A DNA stretch of 64,000 nucleotides from Heyndrickxia sporothermodurans (GTDB lineage Bacteria; Bacillota; Bacilli; Bacillales; Bacillaceae_C), in assembly GCA_018333075.1 (NCBI GenBank), contig BORH01000016.1:1-64000 (forward strand), written 5' to 3'. The position numbers and the translations under genes are program-made. Below, piece by piece: positions 1-8,903 of the stretch. The notes under the pieces were generated by a model, which was given only the letters and a program-made list of their open reading frames with translations, had not been told where the DNA came from and ran no database searches. Every line of letters begins with the position of its first letter. The stretch's first letter is position 1.

Positions 1-102
1 TCTAAGTAAGACCCCTGAAAGATGATCAGGTTGATAGGTTCGAGGTGGAAGTGTGGCGACACATGGAGCTGACGAATACTAATCGGTCGAGGACTTATCC
101 TA
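1..102 (+). rRNA. 23S ribosomal RNA, 3' end
   Basis: The window starts inside a 23S rRNA gene. The last 100 bases match the conserved 3' terminus, including the stretch around the final helix (gacgaatactaatcggtcga). The 5' part lies outside the window. It is followed by a 5S gene and a tRNA array, the usual 3' end of a Bacillus rrn operon. The exact mature end is estimated. Confidence 0.93.
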
Positions 103-216
103 AATTTGATTTGAAGTTATTACATGGTTTCTCATCTATCTAGTTTTGAAGGAATAAATTAAAATTTCTTCTTGAAAAATTCTCAAAAACATATATAATA
201 ATATATGTCCATAAGG

Positions 217-332
<116 letters not shown>

Positions 333-342
333 CTTGGATTAT

Positions 343-417
343 TCCGCAGTAGCTCAGTGGTAGAGCTATCGGCTGTTAACCGATCGGTCGTAGGTTCGAA
401 TCCTACCTGCGGAGCCA
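343..417 (+). tRNA. tRNA-Asn (GTT)
   Basis: Full cloverleaf of 75 nt with anticodon GTT in the loop ctgttaa; acceptor tccgcag pairs with ctgcgga and CCA is encoded. First of 15 tRNAs in the array. Confidence 0.96.
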
Positions 418-420
418 TAA

Positions 421-513
421 GGAGAGCTGTCCGAGTGGCCGAAGGAGCACGATTGGAAATCGTGTAGACGGTTAAGAGCTGTCTCAAGGGTTCAAATCCC
501 TTGCTCTCCGCCA
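421..513 (+). tRNA. tRNA-Ser (GGA)
   Basis: Class II tRNA of 93 nt with a long variable arm (tagacggttaagagctgtct) and anticodon GGA; CCA is encoded. Confidence 0.96.
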
Positions 514-523
514 TTTATACAGT

Positions 524-598
524 GGCCCGTTGGTCAAGCGGTTAAGACACCGCCCTTTCACGGCGGTAACACGGGTTCGAATCCCGTACGGGTCACCA
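524..598 (+). tRNA. tRNA-Glu (TTC)
   Basis: 75-nt cloverleaf, acceptor ggcccgt pairing with acgggtc, anticodon TTC inside ccctttcacgg, CCA encoded. Confidence 0.96.
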
Positions 599-616
599 TT
601 TAAACATCATACATTT

Positions 617-692
617 GGAGGATTAGCTCAGCTGGGAGAGCACCTGCCTTACAAGCAGGGGGTCGGCGGTTCGATCCCGTCATCCTCCACCA
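617..692 (+). tRNA. tRNA-Val (TAC)
   Basis: 76-nt cloverleaf with anticodon TAC (cttacaag) and encoded CCA. Confidence 0.96.
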
Positions 693-701
693 TTTTATCA
701 T

Positions 702-775
<74 letters not shown>

Positions 776-787
776 TTAAAGAAAGCT

Positions 788-809
788 ATTTTCAAGCAAG
801 CTTGAAAAT
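788..809. repeat. perfect inverted repeat between tRNA-fMet and tRNA-Asp
   Basis: Ten-base arms attttcaagc and gcttgaaaat are separated by two bases. No U-run follows, so it is more likely a processing or spacer hairpin in the tRNA precursor than a terminator. Confidence 0.6.
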
Positions 810-814
810 ACTCT

Positions 815-891
815 GGTCCGGTAGTTCAGTTGGTTAGAATGCCTGCCTGTCACGCAGGAGGTCGCGGGTTCGAGTCCCGTCCGGACCGCCA
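815..891 (+). tRNA. tRNA-Asp (GTC)
   Basis: 77-nt cloverleaf with anticodon GTC (cctgtcacg), CCA encoded. Confidence 0.96.
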
Positions 892-911
892 TTTTAAATA
901 ACATACATAAT

Positions 912-987
912 GGCTCGGTAGCTCAGTCGGTAGAGCAATGGACTGAAAATCCATGTGTCGGCGGTTCGATTCCGTCCCGAGCCACCA
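912..987 (+). tRNA. tRNA-Phe (GAA)
   Basis: 76-nt cloverleaf with anticodon GAA (actgaaaat), CCA encoded. Confidence 0.96.
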
Positions 988-1009
988 TTTTTTAATTACA
1001 TTTTAGTTA

Positions 1010-1085
<76 letters not shown>

Positions 1086-1097
1086 TTTTCATAAAGT

Positions 1098-1182
1098 GGA
1101 GGGGTAGCGAAGTGGCTAAACGCGGCGGACTGTAAATCCGCTCCCTCAGGGTTCGGCGGTTCGAATCCGTCCCCCTCCACCA
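1098..1182 (+). tRNA. tRNA-Tyr (GTA)
   Basis: 85-nt class II tRNA with long variable arm and anticodon GTA (actgtaaat), CCA encoded. Confidence 0.96.
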
Positions 1183-1189
1183 TTTACAT

Positions 1190-1263
1190 AGGGGTATAGT
1201 TTAAAGGTAGAACTAAGGTCTCCAAAACCTTCAGTGTGGGTTCGATTCCTACTACCCCTGCCA
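1190..1263 (+). tRNA. tRNA-Trp (CCA)
   Basis: 74-nt cloverleaf with anticodon CCA (tctccaaaa), 3' CCA encoded. Confidence 0.95.
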
Positions 1264-1270
1264 ACATTAT

Positions 1271-1347
1271 GGCGGTTGTGGCGAAGTGGTTAACGCATCG
1301 GATTGTGGTTCCGACATTCGTGGGTTCGATTCCCATCAGCCGCCCCA
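1271..1347 (+). tRNA. tRNA-His (GTG)
   Basis: Cloverleaf with anticodon GTG (attgtggtt). The extra 5' G that marks tRNA-His faces a C discriminator; CCA is encoded. Confidence 0.95.
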
Positions 1348-1386
1348 TTGTATTCACATTGTAAACTGAAGTGAATATACTATTAT

Positions 1387-1458
1387 TGGGCTATAGCCAA
1401 GTGGTAAGGCAACGGACTTTGACTCCGTCACTCGTTGGTTCGAATCCAGCTAGCCCAG
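1387..1458 (+). tRNA. tRNA-Gln (TTG), CCA not encoded
   Basis: Acceptor tgggcta pairs with tagccca; anticodon TTG (ctttgac). The discriminator G is followed by TTT instead of CCA, and tRNA-Gly starts four bases later. Confidence 0.94.
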
Positions 1459-1461
1459 TTT

Positions 1462-1536
1462 GCGGAAGTAGTTCAGTGGTAGAACACCACCTTGCCAAGG
1501 TGGGGGTCGCGGGTTCGAATCCCGTCTTCCGCTCCA
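1462..1536 (+). tRNA. tRNA-Gly (GCC)
   Basis: 75-nt cloverleaf with anticodon GCC (cttgccaag), CCA encoded. Confidence 0.96.
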
Positions 1537-1547
1537 GTCTTCAATAT

Positions 1548-1621
<74 letters not shown>

Positions 1622-1627
1622 TATTAT

Positions 1628-1709
1628 GCCGGTGTGGCGGAATTGGCAGACGCGCACGACTCAAAATCGTGTTCCTTCGGGAGTACCAGTTCGACCCTGG
1701 TCACCGGTA
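1628..1709 (+). tRNA. tRNA-Leu (CAA), last of the array; CCA not encoded
   Basis: Class II tRNA with anticodon CAA (actcaaaat) and variable arm gttccttcgggagt. Discriminator A is followed by TCA, not CCA. Position 1 G faces U72. A mutated copy of its 3' end lies at 12954-12976, so this gene may be the attachment site of an integrated element. Confidence 0.95.
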
Positions 1710-1721
1710 TCAAAATAGTGG

Positions 1722-1948
1722 AAGACCCTAAAATACATTAAATATAATGTATTTTAGGGTCTTTTTCTTTGTATTGCTTTTCTATACGATCATTTAGTGG
1801 TTAAATACTGTGTTTATATTTAAGGTATTTGTTAAGTGAACAAGTGTCGGTTCGACTGCTTTGATTTTCCTCATCATTTTAATTCCATCTAAATCGGAAT
1901 TAAAATGTCACACCCAAGTATAAATCTTTTCCCCAAGTCAAGACCATG
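1722..1948 (+). repeat. 220-bp direct repeat, copy 1
   Basis: This stretch, terminator included, recurs in diverged form at 20095-20311. Shared landmarks in order are the terminator, a stretch around ttcgact, the run catcattttaattccatct, the motif agtataaa and the end gtcaagaccatg. Copy 1 has an extra 11-bp segment after ccatct. The two copies bracket the whole 18-kb accessory zone. Confidence 0.8.
1723..1767 (+). terminator. rho-independent terminator of the rRNA-tRNA operon
   Basis: A very strong hairpin with 17-base arms (agaccctaaaatacatt and its complement) is followed by a T-rich tail. It ends the rRNA/tRNA transcript. A diverged copy exists at 20096-20143. Confidence 0.92.
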
Positions 1949-2034
1949 GATTGTGTGATGGTCTTGTTGGCAGAACAACATATGTTGTCACAAGTATAGT
2001 TGAGGATATTTGTGTTAAGCTAACCTCAACTAGC
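1905..2034 (-). ncRNA. candidate TnpB guide RNA scaffold (omega RNA) / right end
   Basis: Directly downstream of the tnpB stop codon the minus strand has three successive hairpins: the gttgagg arms at about 1999-2030, the aacaacatatgttgtt palindrome at about 1974-1989, and the caagacca arms at about 1939-1966. They lead into a conserved end whose last 40 bp recur at 20270-20311. TnpB proteins use an RNA made from the 3' end of their element. Assignment rests on position and folding only. Confidence 0.4.
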
Positions 2035-3468
2035 CTAAGCAAGGCAATGTAGATTATTTTTCACCCAAGAAATCTCCCTTCCATATGGTGCTTTTCCTAT
2101 AAAAGTGAAGGTTTGAAGCTTGTGTTTATAAAGAGCAATATTTAACTTATATCCAACCTTTTTTCCAATATTGACACTTGAATTAATATCTCTCATTAAT
2201 GAGGTCCCACAGTTTTCACATGTAAAGCTACGGATATGGGGATCTCTTTTTCTCATAAATTCGCAAACACAGCATTCTTTAGTAGTGTTATATTCATCAG
2301 ATATTAAAAAATACTTGCCTCGTTTAGTTGCAACCCATTTTAGAATCCTACGGAAATTACCGATTTGTTCTTGGTTCAACATTCTTCTCTTCATATTTTT
2401 GAAGGGAGCATGTTTATTGGCTGGCGTATAGTCACCAATGATAATTAGATCGTATCTATCGTACAAAGCATGGGCAATAGAATACAACGCTGTCTTAATT
2501 TGTTCTCGACGTTTGTTGTATGCCCTATTCACTGTAGAGTTTAATTTGTTCCATCGTGGACTGTGAATTGTATAAGAATTTCCGTATTTGCTTTTTTTCG
2601 TTTTGTATCGTTTTACGCAAATATCTCGTTTGGCTTTTAGTTGATCTATTTTTTTATCCCAATAATTAATCATTAAAAGCTTCTTAAATTCAATAGAATT
2701 ACCTTCATCGTCTACACCAACAAAGAAGTTTTTATGGTTAGGATCTAAGGAAATCCATTTTATATTATCTGGAAAATGGGGTTCCTGTTTAATTAATAAA
2801 GGTTTTTGAGGTAAGGGTTCATCTAACTTTTTAGATCTAATACACTGAACTCGATAGTTTGACATTGCTTTTTTAAATTCAATTTCTGTTTTTGAGCAGC
2901 GTTCTATGGTGAAGATTGCAAAGAACTTATCGCCTTGTTGCTTGCAAAGGCTAAACGTTTTAAATTTTTCTCCATCACTTAACTCTACTTTTTCTTTCAA
3001 CTTCCCAATGATAGAAGGATTTTTTTTACCTTTTTGCTTTGGTAATCCAGGTACTTTTCCTAATGAAATAGAAACTGCTTTTCCTTTCTTTTGAATTTCC
3101 CAGCCCTTGTTTGGCTCATCGAAAACAAGACTAAACCATTTTTTCTTCCAGCTCCTATGTTTAGGATATTTAGTATCTCCTTTAAAGAAACTCTTATATG
3201 CTATAAGCAATCTTGTTGCTGGTTCCTTTAACACAGAAGAGAAGACTGAATTTAAGAATGGATGACTCTTCTTTAAAGAGACTCCATAGTTACGCAAGTT
3301 TCTCCCCTCTAGTAGTTTTAAAGAATTATTATTTTTATAGTAATCCTTTTGGCAAGCATCTAATAGTTGATTATATAACCAATTACAAATTTTACTCTGA
3401 CCATCTAGTATTAATTCATCGTTTTTGGAAAATTCAATTTGGATCTTCTTGGTGTAGGTTAGGCTCAT
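2035..3468 (-). CDS. tnpB: TnpB / OrfB-family RNA-guided nuclease (IS200/IS605-like)
   Basis: The 477-aa protein has the TnpB layout: an N-terminal helical region, a RuvC-like core and a zinc ribbon. RuvC-I shows ISLDPN near residue 245. The RuvC-II block reads LIIIGDYTP, with Asp where the usual motif has Glu. The zinc ribbon CCVC...CENC at about residues 400-420 is followed by RuvC-III RDINSS. I chose ATG at 3466-3468 because GGGAGGTG lies 7 nt upstream; a GTG 9 bases earlier overlaps that site. No TnpA transposase is present, so it is a lone accessory nuclease. Family members cut DNA beside the element's target motif under RNA guidance. The unusual RuvC-II residue may lower activity or belong to a subfamily. 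Confidence 0.85.
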   Translation of the reverse strand: MSLTYTKKIQIEFSKNDELILDGQSKICNWLYNQLLDACQKDYYKNNNSLKLLEGRNLRNYGVSLKKSHPFLNSVFSSVLKEPATRLLIAYKSFFKGDTKYPKHRSWKKKWFSLVFDEPNKGWEIQKKGKAVSISLGKVPGLPKQKGKKNPSIIGKLKEKVELSDGEKFKTFSLCKQQGDKFFAIFTIERCSKTEIEFKKAMSNYRVQCIRSKKLDEPLPQKPLLIKQEPHFPDNIKWISLDPNHKNFFVGVDDEGNSIEFKKLLMINYWDKKIDQLKAKRDICVKRYKTKKSKYGNSYTIHSPRWNKLNSTVNRAYNKRREQIKTALYSIAHALYDRYDLIIIGDYTPANKHAPFKNMKRRMLNQEQIGNFRRILKWVATKRGKYFLISDEYNTTKECCVCEFMRKRDPHIRSFTCENCGTSLMRDINSSVNIGKKVGYKLNIALYKHKLQTFTFIGKAPYGREISWVKNNLHCLA

Positions 3469-3981
3469 AATTTTCACCTCCCTCTAAAAGGAACGTTTGT
3501 TCTAGTAGTTTTATATTAACAAATGTTGTGTGAATTGTTCAACCTTTAATATTATTAAAAAGAAATGATTAATAAAAGCATGATATTTTCTATAACTTTT
3601 TCACGAAGGGGATGGAATAACCTCCTTATGATAATTAAATTTGTGGAAAGTTGGATTAGGTGAGTAAAAAGTCTAATAAATAAAGATTGATAGGAGCAAA
3701 AAAGCTGGCAGAAAGTGTGTTCAATAAACAATTGGTAGTTTCGCAGATTTTCACTGCAGGGTCTCGACAGGGTACATATCAAGTTCGATTGTGGTGTTAG
3801 CGCACAACATCCTGAAATAAAGGATAGCTGCTAGCTATTTTCAGAGAGCAAACTAAAAAATACAAAAGAAAGTGGAGCAAAACGACTGGTTTTCCTCCAC
3901 TTTCTTTATATTATGTACTAATAGGATAGCTCCAACTCTTAAATAATATTCAAACTAAAAACTGTATTGGAATATGTAATT
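3469..3981. other. gene-free spacer with one terminator-like hairpin
   Basis: AT-rich spacer upstream of tnpB. The only clear structure is an inverted repeat at 3862-3906 (arms aaagaaagtggag and ctccactttcttt around a 16-nt loop), which could terminate transcription in either direction. No convincing gene is visible. Confidence 0.5.
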
Positions 3982-4215
3982 CTAGCATTTAGAGTATATT
4001 TTACTTTCAATACCAAATAATTTCATATCATGTACTCCTAATTTCCCAGCCAAAAAATTTACATCTTGATTTAGAGTTTTTATTTCCTTTTCAATTTTAT
4101 TTATTTTTATTAGAGTGTCTTCAGATTGTTTTACGTCTTCTGAATCAAGAAACTGTTTTATTTTATAAAGTTCTTCACTAACAGTGTCAAAACGTTTTTC
4201 TATTGAAAAAAATAG
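3982..4215 (-). pseudogene. 5'-truncated coiled-coil protein remnant
   Basis: The minus strand is open for 78 codons with a Lys/Glu-rich, heptad-like composition (IEKRFDTVSEELYKIKQF near the start, GIESKIYSKC at the end). A stop codon lies immediately upstream and there is no start codon or ribosome site, so this looks like the C-terminal part of a lost gene. Family unknown. Confidence 0.35.
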
Positions 4216-4438
4216 TTATAATGGTTAATAATCGCCACTTTTTCGGCACTTAACATTTTTTTCAGAAAAGTTATACTTATAACAATTATGTTCATCTATG
4301 GTAGAAAAAAATGAAAAAATTCGCTATTGATGACAATTTATTGATCGTTGATGAGATTACTTCTTCAATGTAATGTCGTATATTTTGCAATATAAATATC
4401 ACTAGGACTAACTAGAGTAGAATCGATTGATAAACCCT

Positions 4439-4585
4439 CTATTCGTTATTTTTACTTCTGTCATTTGAATTTGAGTTTTTATTGTTGTTAGTTATTTTTC
4501 CAATAAAAGCAAGTAATGCACCTAATAAAAATGTAATTATGCCTAATGGAACAACAACAACGTTAACAAGTGTTATATTTATCAA
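4439..4585 (-). CDS. small hydrophobic peptide (uncertain)
   Basis: A 48-codon frame starting at TTG encodes one predicted membrane helix (VVVVPLGIITFLLGALLAF) followed by an Asn/Lys/Ser-rich polar tail. No good ribosome site is visible. It may be a decayed gene end rather than a real peptide. Confidence 0.25.
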   Translation of the reverse strand: MINITLVNVVVVPLGIITFLLGALLAFIGKITNNNKNSNSNDRSKNNE

Positions 4586-4593
4586 TGATATCT

Positions 4594-4713
4594 ATGAAAA
4601 TGAAAATGAGTATTGTTGTTATAAGCATCATCTCTATTTGTTTAAGTATTGGAATTAATTGCTTTTATCTGAATAATAACAAAAAAACACTAAGCTGTTT
4701 AAAGAAGAAATAG
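4594..4713 (+). CDS. small single-span peptide (uncertain)
   Basis: A 39-aa frame begins MKMKMSIVVISIISICLSIG, a possible signal or membrane helix with a Cys further on, and ends with a Lys-rich tail. No strong ribosome site precedes it. It lies in an AT-rich stretch of decayed DNA. Confidence 0.2.
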   Translation: MKMKMSIVVISIISICLSIGINCFYLNNNKKTLSCLKKK

Positions 4714-4788
4714 AATAACAATAATAAGACGAAAAGGGATATAGCAAAATCTTTATCTCCCCCTCATAACAATATCCAAATATTAATT

Positions 4789-5022
4789 ATGAAATCTAAT
4801 ATGCTTTCAAATAAATTAGAGATGTTACTAAAATGTAAATTAAGTATAGTAAAAGTAAAAAGGAAAAAAATAATTAAACTCCAAACAGGAAGCATATTGA
4901 TAAGGAATTTTTTAAGTCCTATTCTGGCTATTTCTTTCTTTATTTCACTAATTATTTGTTTCTGTGTACTTTATTCTCCAATAATTCTTAAGAATTTTGA
5001 ATATGTGAAGGCTTCACTGTAA
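4789..5022 (+). CDS. small membrane protein (uncertain)
   Basis: A 77-aa frame with a basic N-terminal half (KVKRKKIIKLQ) and one hydrophobic helix (ILAISFFISLIICFCVLYS). No good Shine-Dalgarno sequence is present and I recognise no family. It ends about 85 bases before the IS3-type element. It could be a remnant. Confidence 0.25.
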   Translation: MKSNMLSNKLEMLLKCKLSIVKVKRKKIIKLQTGSILIRNFLSPILAISFFISLIICFCVLYSPIILKNFEYVKASL

Positions 5023-5163
5023 GTACGTTCAATTATTCCTTCTTTATTGATTTCTTTTAAAGCTAAACTATACGCAGTTCTCCCAGTACTGATGCTAGTA
5101 TAGTCTTGTGGACACAACTAAGTTAAGTCAGTAAAATGTGCTTAAAGAAGGAGTGTCCGAAAA

Positions 5164-5427
5164 ATGAAACAAAATTTTAATGATGAATTTAAAACGATGG
5201 TGGTCGAGTTGTATCGTTCTGGGCAACCAGTTAAAGAGTTAAGCAGCGAATATGGCGTTTCTGAAGTAACGATTTATAAATGGATTAAGAAGTACTCTCC
5301 TATTGCGACAATCGATGAAAAGGAAGTAACTCCAAATGATCTGAAACAGATGCAGAAGGAAATGCTTCGACTGAAAGAGGAGAATGAAATCTTAAAAAAG
5401 GCTATGGCCCTATTTGCGAGAAAATAA
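5164..5427 (+). CDS. IS3-family transposase OrfA (helix-turn-helix)
   Basis: The 87-aa protein starts after GGAGTGTCC and has the OrfA layout: an N-terminal HTH (FKTMVVELYRSGQPVKELSS, then VSEVTIYKWIKKY) and a C-terminal leucine-zipper-like helix (LKQMQKEMLRLKEENEILKK). In intact IS3 elements OrfA joins OrfB by -1 frameshifting near its end to make the active transposase. OrfA looks intact here but its partner is broken. Confidence 0.88.
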   Translation: MKQNFNDEFKTMVVELYRSGQPVKELSSEYGVSEVTIYKWIKKYSPIATIDEKEVTPNDLKQMQKEMLRLKEENEILKKAMALFARK

Positions 5428-5428
5428 A

Positions 5429-6264
5429 CGATACAGAACTGTTTGAGTTAATTGATGAACAAAAAAATGTCTTTTCCGTTACCTTACTTTGTGAAGTACT
5501 TGGAGTGGCAAGAAGCTCGTTTTACCAGTCTCATTACAAAGTAGAATCAGATTTAGCACGTGAAAATAGAGTACTTATCCAACAAATCAGTCGAATCCAT
5601 GCAGATAGTAAAGGACGATACGGGGCTCCAAAGATACACCAAACCCTTTTAACAAACGGGTTTGAACTGAGCCTTAAACGTGTTCAACGATTAATGAAAA
5701 AGGCTGGAATTCAGTCGAATATCCAAAAGAAATATACTCCGTATTCTTCATCTAAAAACAAAGTGGAAGAGCACGAAAACATATTGGAACAGGACTTTAC
5801 TACAACCACCATTAATGAAAAGTGGCATTACGTATATTCATGTTTTAAGGGATGGTTGGTGTAACTTGGCTTCCGTTATGGATCTACATTCTTCACGAAA
5901 AATGACAACGGATATAGTAATAAAAGCATTAAAAAACGCTTACCCAACACAAAATCCATCCAAAAAACTCATTCTGCATACGGATTTAGGATCGCAATAC
6001 ACCAGTAAAGAATTTCAAGAATTACTGGCAGAACGGAATATTATTCAATCTTTTAGTAAAAAAGCTGTCCTTATGATAATGCTTGTATGGAATCATTTCA
6101 CGCAACTCTAAAAAAAGAAGAAGTATACCAAACGAAGTATGTGACGTTTGATCAAGCCAATCTTTCAATATATTGAAAGATGGTATAACAGAAAACGAAT
6201 TCACGGCAGCATAGGATATAAATCACCTCAATTAATAGAAGACGAATCTAGAAAAAGTGCTTAA
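5429..6264 (+). pseudogene. IS3-family transposase OrfB, frameshifted
   Basis: The DDE integrase half of the transposase is recognisable across three frames: an N-terminal HTH_21-like part (KGRYGAPKIHQTLL), then ITYIHVLRDGW...VMDLHSS, LHTDLGSQYTS, a frame with CPYDNACMESFHATLKKEE, and finally RWYNRKRIHGSIGYKSP. A small deletion after NEKW near 5822 removes the first catalytic Asp. A single-base loss near 6063 and another indel near 6160 break the frame again. Non-functional. Confidence 0.88.
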
Positions 6265-6287
6265 AACTTAACTTTTTAGTGTCTAGG

Positions 6288-6706
6288 ATATTGACGTAGA
6301 TCCGATGGTATATTATTCCTCATCTATAGTACCCTTCGATTGAACTAAAGTGTATAGATTAATGGAAAAATAGAAGTGAATTTAAGGAAGTTAAATTCTA
6401 AAGATAGGACTACTATTAAAGTACAATCTTAAGCAATGGATATGGTTGCTGAGTTACCAATTGTCTTTTATTTAAAAGGTATTTTAAAACATTCAAATGG
6501 CCAATTTTACAGTATTTAAATCCTGAAATATGTTTTTAAAAAAATAGAATAGATAATCATTTTATTAGGTATCAGATGGTGATGATAAGAGTAAGGACGG
6601 GATTTCGTAAAAAATATCACTCATTTAGGCGAACGTAAGGTTGTTGTCGTGGACTGGATTAAAACAGTATGATAATATATACACTGTAAAAGGGAGTGAT
6701 GCCTAA
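6288..6706. other. spacer upstream of the restriction-modification genes
   Basis: No gene is visible. The right part holds a likely promoter for the first methyltransferase, annotated separately; the rest is AT-rich without recognisable structure. Confidence 0.5.
6642..6688 (+). promoter_or_regulatory. putative promoter and operator of the R-M operon
   Basis: TTGTCG and TATGAT, 18 bp apart, form a candidate sigma-A promoter. An imperfect palindrome, acagt...actgt at 6664-6687, overlaps the -10 region. The downstream methyltransferase starts with a DNA-binding domain, so autorepression at this palindrome is a plausible inference. Binding is not shown by the sequence alone. Confidence 0.4.
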
Positions 6707-7915
6707 ATGCTATTAACGAAAAATGTCGAAGAAAAATATAATATTACTAGACAGACCCTCTATAATTGGGTAACTAAAGGCGTGATTTCCGAACCGTTAA
6801 AGGATGAGAAATCTAGGAATATTTGGTCTGAAGAAAACCAAAAAGAAATAGAAAGAATTCTCAATGAAAAAGAGCAACTTTCTTTAGATTTACAAATTCC
6901 TGAAAAATTGCACATTCAAAACCGTCGATATTTAGGCAGCAAGCAGAAGATGTTGAATTTCATCTTTGATGTTGTTTCAAAAAACACGGTAGGTGTAGAG
7001 ACCATCGCAGATATTTTCGGGGGTACTGGTGTTGTTGCCAATATGTTTCGTGAACACGGGAAATCGGTAATTGTAAATGATATTCTTTATAGTAACTATA
7101 CTTCTTTTGTTACTTGGTTTGGTAATGAACCGATTGATGAGAAAAAAGTTGAGATGGCAATAATTGAGTTAAATGACTTAAAAGGTATTGACGGTTATGT
7201 AACAAAGAACTTTGGAAACAGATACTTCTCGGTGGAGAACGCTCAGAAGATTGACGCAGTTCGCGAGAAAATTGAAGATTATACAGATTTTAATTTACGA
7301 GAAAAGAGCTTTCTAATTACAAGTTTACTTTATGCAATGGATAAGGGGGCAAATACGGTAGGTCATTATGACGCATATAGACAGAAGATGGATTCGTTAA
7401 AACCTTTAACTCTTAGAATGCCAGTTGTAAATCATAGTACGAATAATGAAGTATATAATATGGACGCTAATCTTCTTGTAAGAGAGATTAAAGCGGACTT
7501 GGTTTATATTGATCCCCCTTATAATTCAAGGGGATACGAGAGTGCATATCATGTGTTGGAAAATGTTGCTGAATGGAAAAAACCTGAAGTAGAGGGTCTA
7601 GCCATGAAAGCTGTTAATCGTTCTGAAAAATCTTCGGATTATACAAAGAGAAAAGCTCCTGAGGCTTTTGATGATTTGATCCAACATATTAATTCGAAGT
7701 ATATAGTTGTTAGTTATAATAATATGGCTAAAAAAGGAAATTCTCGGTCGAATGCTAAAATCTCCAACGAAGAGATCATTCTGAGTCTCGAAAAAAGAGG
7801 AAAAGTAACAGTGTTCGAAACGGACTTTAACCCTTTCACAACTGGAAAATCGATTATTCAAAATCATAAAGAATTATTGTATCTATGCGAAGTAGGAGCA
7901 ATGGAAAATGCATAA
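6707..7915 (+). CDS. HTH-fused D12-class adenine-N6 DNA methyltransferase
   Basis: The 402-aa protein begins with a MerR-like helix-turn-helix (residues 1-55, KYNITRQTLYNWVTKGVI) and continues as a D12-class N6-adenine methyltransferase. The AdoMet site ADIFGGTGVVA is at about residues 101-111 and the catalytic DPPY near residue 269, followed by NSRGY. It starts at ATG after GGGAGTGATG. Its end overlaps the next gene by 8 bases. With the second methyltransferase and the AlwI-like nuclease it forms a type IIS-style system: an asymmetric site needs one methylase per strand. The N-terminal HTH could make it the system's own regulator. Confidence 0.85.
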   Translation: MLLTKNVEEKYNITRQTLYNWVTKGVISEPLKDEKSRNIWSEENQKEIERILNEKEQLSLDLQIPEKLHIQNRRYLGSKQKMLNFIFDVVSKNTVGVETIADIFGGTGVVANMFREHGKSVIVNDILYSNYTSFVTWFGNEPIDEKKVEMAIIELNDLKGIDGYVTKNFGNRYFSVENAQKIDAVREKIEDYTDFNLREKSFLITSLLYAMDKGANTVGHYDAYRQKMDSLKPLTLRMPVVNHSTNNEVYNMDANLLVREIKADLVYIDPPYNSRGYESAYHVLENVAEWKKPEVEGLAMKAVNRSEKSSDYTKRKAPEAFDDLIQHINSKYIVVSYNNMAKKGNSRSNAKISNEEIILSLEKRGKVTVFETDFNPFTTGKSIIQNHKELLYLCEVGAMENA

Positions 7916-8840
7916 AAAATATATTCGGAGCGCTCTCAATTATACGGGTGGAAAGTATAAGTTGCTAAGCCAATTGTTCCCCCTATTCCCTAAAAAGGTA
8001 AATAATTTCATTGATATATTTGCAGGTGGGGGAGTAGTTGGAATTAACGCAGCTCGAGAATATGGAATTTTTGCGGGAGAACATTCAAGTTTTATCCTGA
8101 ATGATATTGAACCGCATGTTATTAAATTTTTTAAATTCTTAAAGGGTGCAAATCACAAGCAGTTTATTAACGATGTTGAGAAAACTATTGAAAGATATGG
8201 ATTGTCTGAGACTTCGAAATATGGTTATGAACATTATGGCATTGATAGTTCAAAAGGTTTAGGAAGTGTTAATAAGGAAGCATTTCTTAAACTTAGAGAA
8301 GCGTATAATAACGGGAACATCGGTAGTAATGAAGAACAGGTTCTCTTTTATTTACTGATAGTGTTTGGTTTTAACAATCAAATTCGTTTTAATTCGGCAG
8401 GGAAATACAATCTTCCTGTTGGAAAACGAGATTTTAATGCTAGTATGAAATCAAAGTTAGAAGAATTTTGTGAGGTTATTTCAGAATATAACTTTGAGTT
8501 TCTAAATGAAGACTTTCGTTTGGTAGACAATATCAAAGAAGGAGATTTTGTATACGCAGATCCTCCGTATAGAATCACAACTGCAACCTATAATGAAAAC
8601 GGTGGCTGGACTCGAGAAGATGACTTAGATTTGTTCAACTATTTGAATAGTGTCAACGCGAAAAACGCTAAGTTTGCACTATCGAATGTAGTTATTCATA
8701 ACAATCGGGAAAATGAAGAATTGGTTAAGTGGATGGGTAAATACAATCTTCACATTTTGAATTATAACTATAATAATAGTAACTATCAATCGAAAGCTAG
8801 ACAAAGTAGCACGGTTGAGGTGTTGATAACAAACTATTAA
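7908..8840 (+). CDS. D12-class (Dam-like) adenine-N6 DNA methyltransferase
   Basis: The 310-aa protein has the Dam/DpnM-type order: N-terminal LNYTGGKYKLL (residues 8-18), AdoMet motif DIFAGGGVVG (about 36-45), and catalytic ADPPY (about 217-221) followed by a Tyr/Asn-rich stretch. It lacks the extra HTH of its upstream partner. ATG follows AGGAG inside the end of the preceding gene, so translation is coupled. It probably methylates the opposite strand of the asymmetric site cut by the downstream nuclease. A terminator follows immediately. Confidence 0.87.
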   Translation: MHKKYIRSALNYTGGKYKLLSQLFPLFPKKVNNFIDIFAGGGVVGINAAREYGIFAGEHSSFILNDIEPHVIKFFKFLKGANHKQFINDVEKTIERYGLSETSKYGYEHYGIDSSKGLGSVNKEAFLKLREAYNNGNIGSNEEQVLFYLLIVFGFNNQIRFNSAGKYNLPVGKRDFNASMKSKLEEFCEVISEYNFEFLNEDFRLVDNIKEGDFVYADPPYRITTATYNENGGWTREDDLDLFNYLNSVNAKNAKFALSNVVIHNNRENEELVKWMGKYNLHILNYNYNNSNYQSKARQSSTVEVLITNY

Positions 8841-8863
8841 GCGGGGTATATCCGCTTTTTTGT
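8837..8863 (+). terminator. terminator between the methyltransferases and the nuclease
   Basis: Hairpin aagcgg/ccgctt with a T-run (ttttttg) directly after the second methyltransferase. It would limit read-through into the nuclease gene, a sensible arrangement for a toxin-like enzyme. Confidence 0.75.
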
Positions 8864-8903
8864 AATACTTTAAGTAAGAGTCAGAGTACGGGAGTGAAGA
8901 AAA

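Larger units (their letters stand above)
5107..6287 (+). mobile_element. IS3-family insertion sequence, decayed
   Basis: A two-frame transposase typical of the IS3 family lies between imperfect inverted ends. The left end reads tggacacaactaagttaagt; the right end, reverse-complemented, reads ctagacactaaaaagttaagt. Length is about 1.18 kb. The second frame carries several disruptions, so the copy cannot transpose on its own. Exact ends are estimated. Confidence 0.85.

Noticed and set aside
3555-3782. 75-codon minus-strand frame between tnpB and the hairpin
   Set aside because: No ribosome site, no family resemblance, low-complexity composition; treated as spacer.
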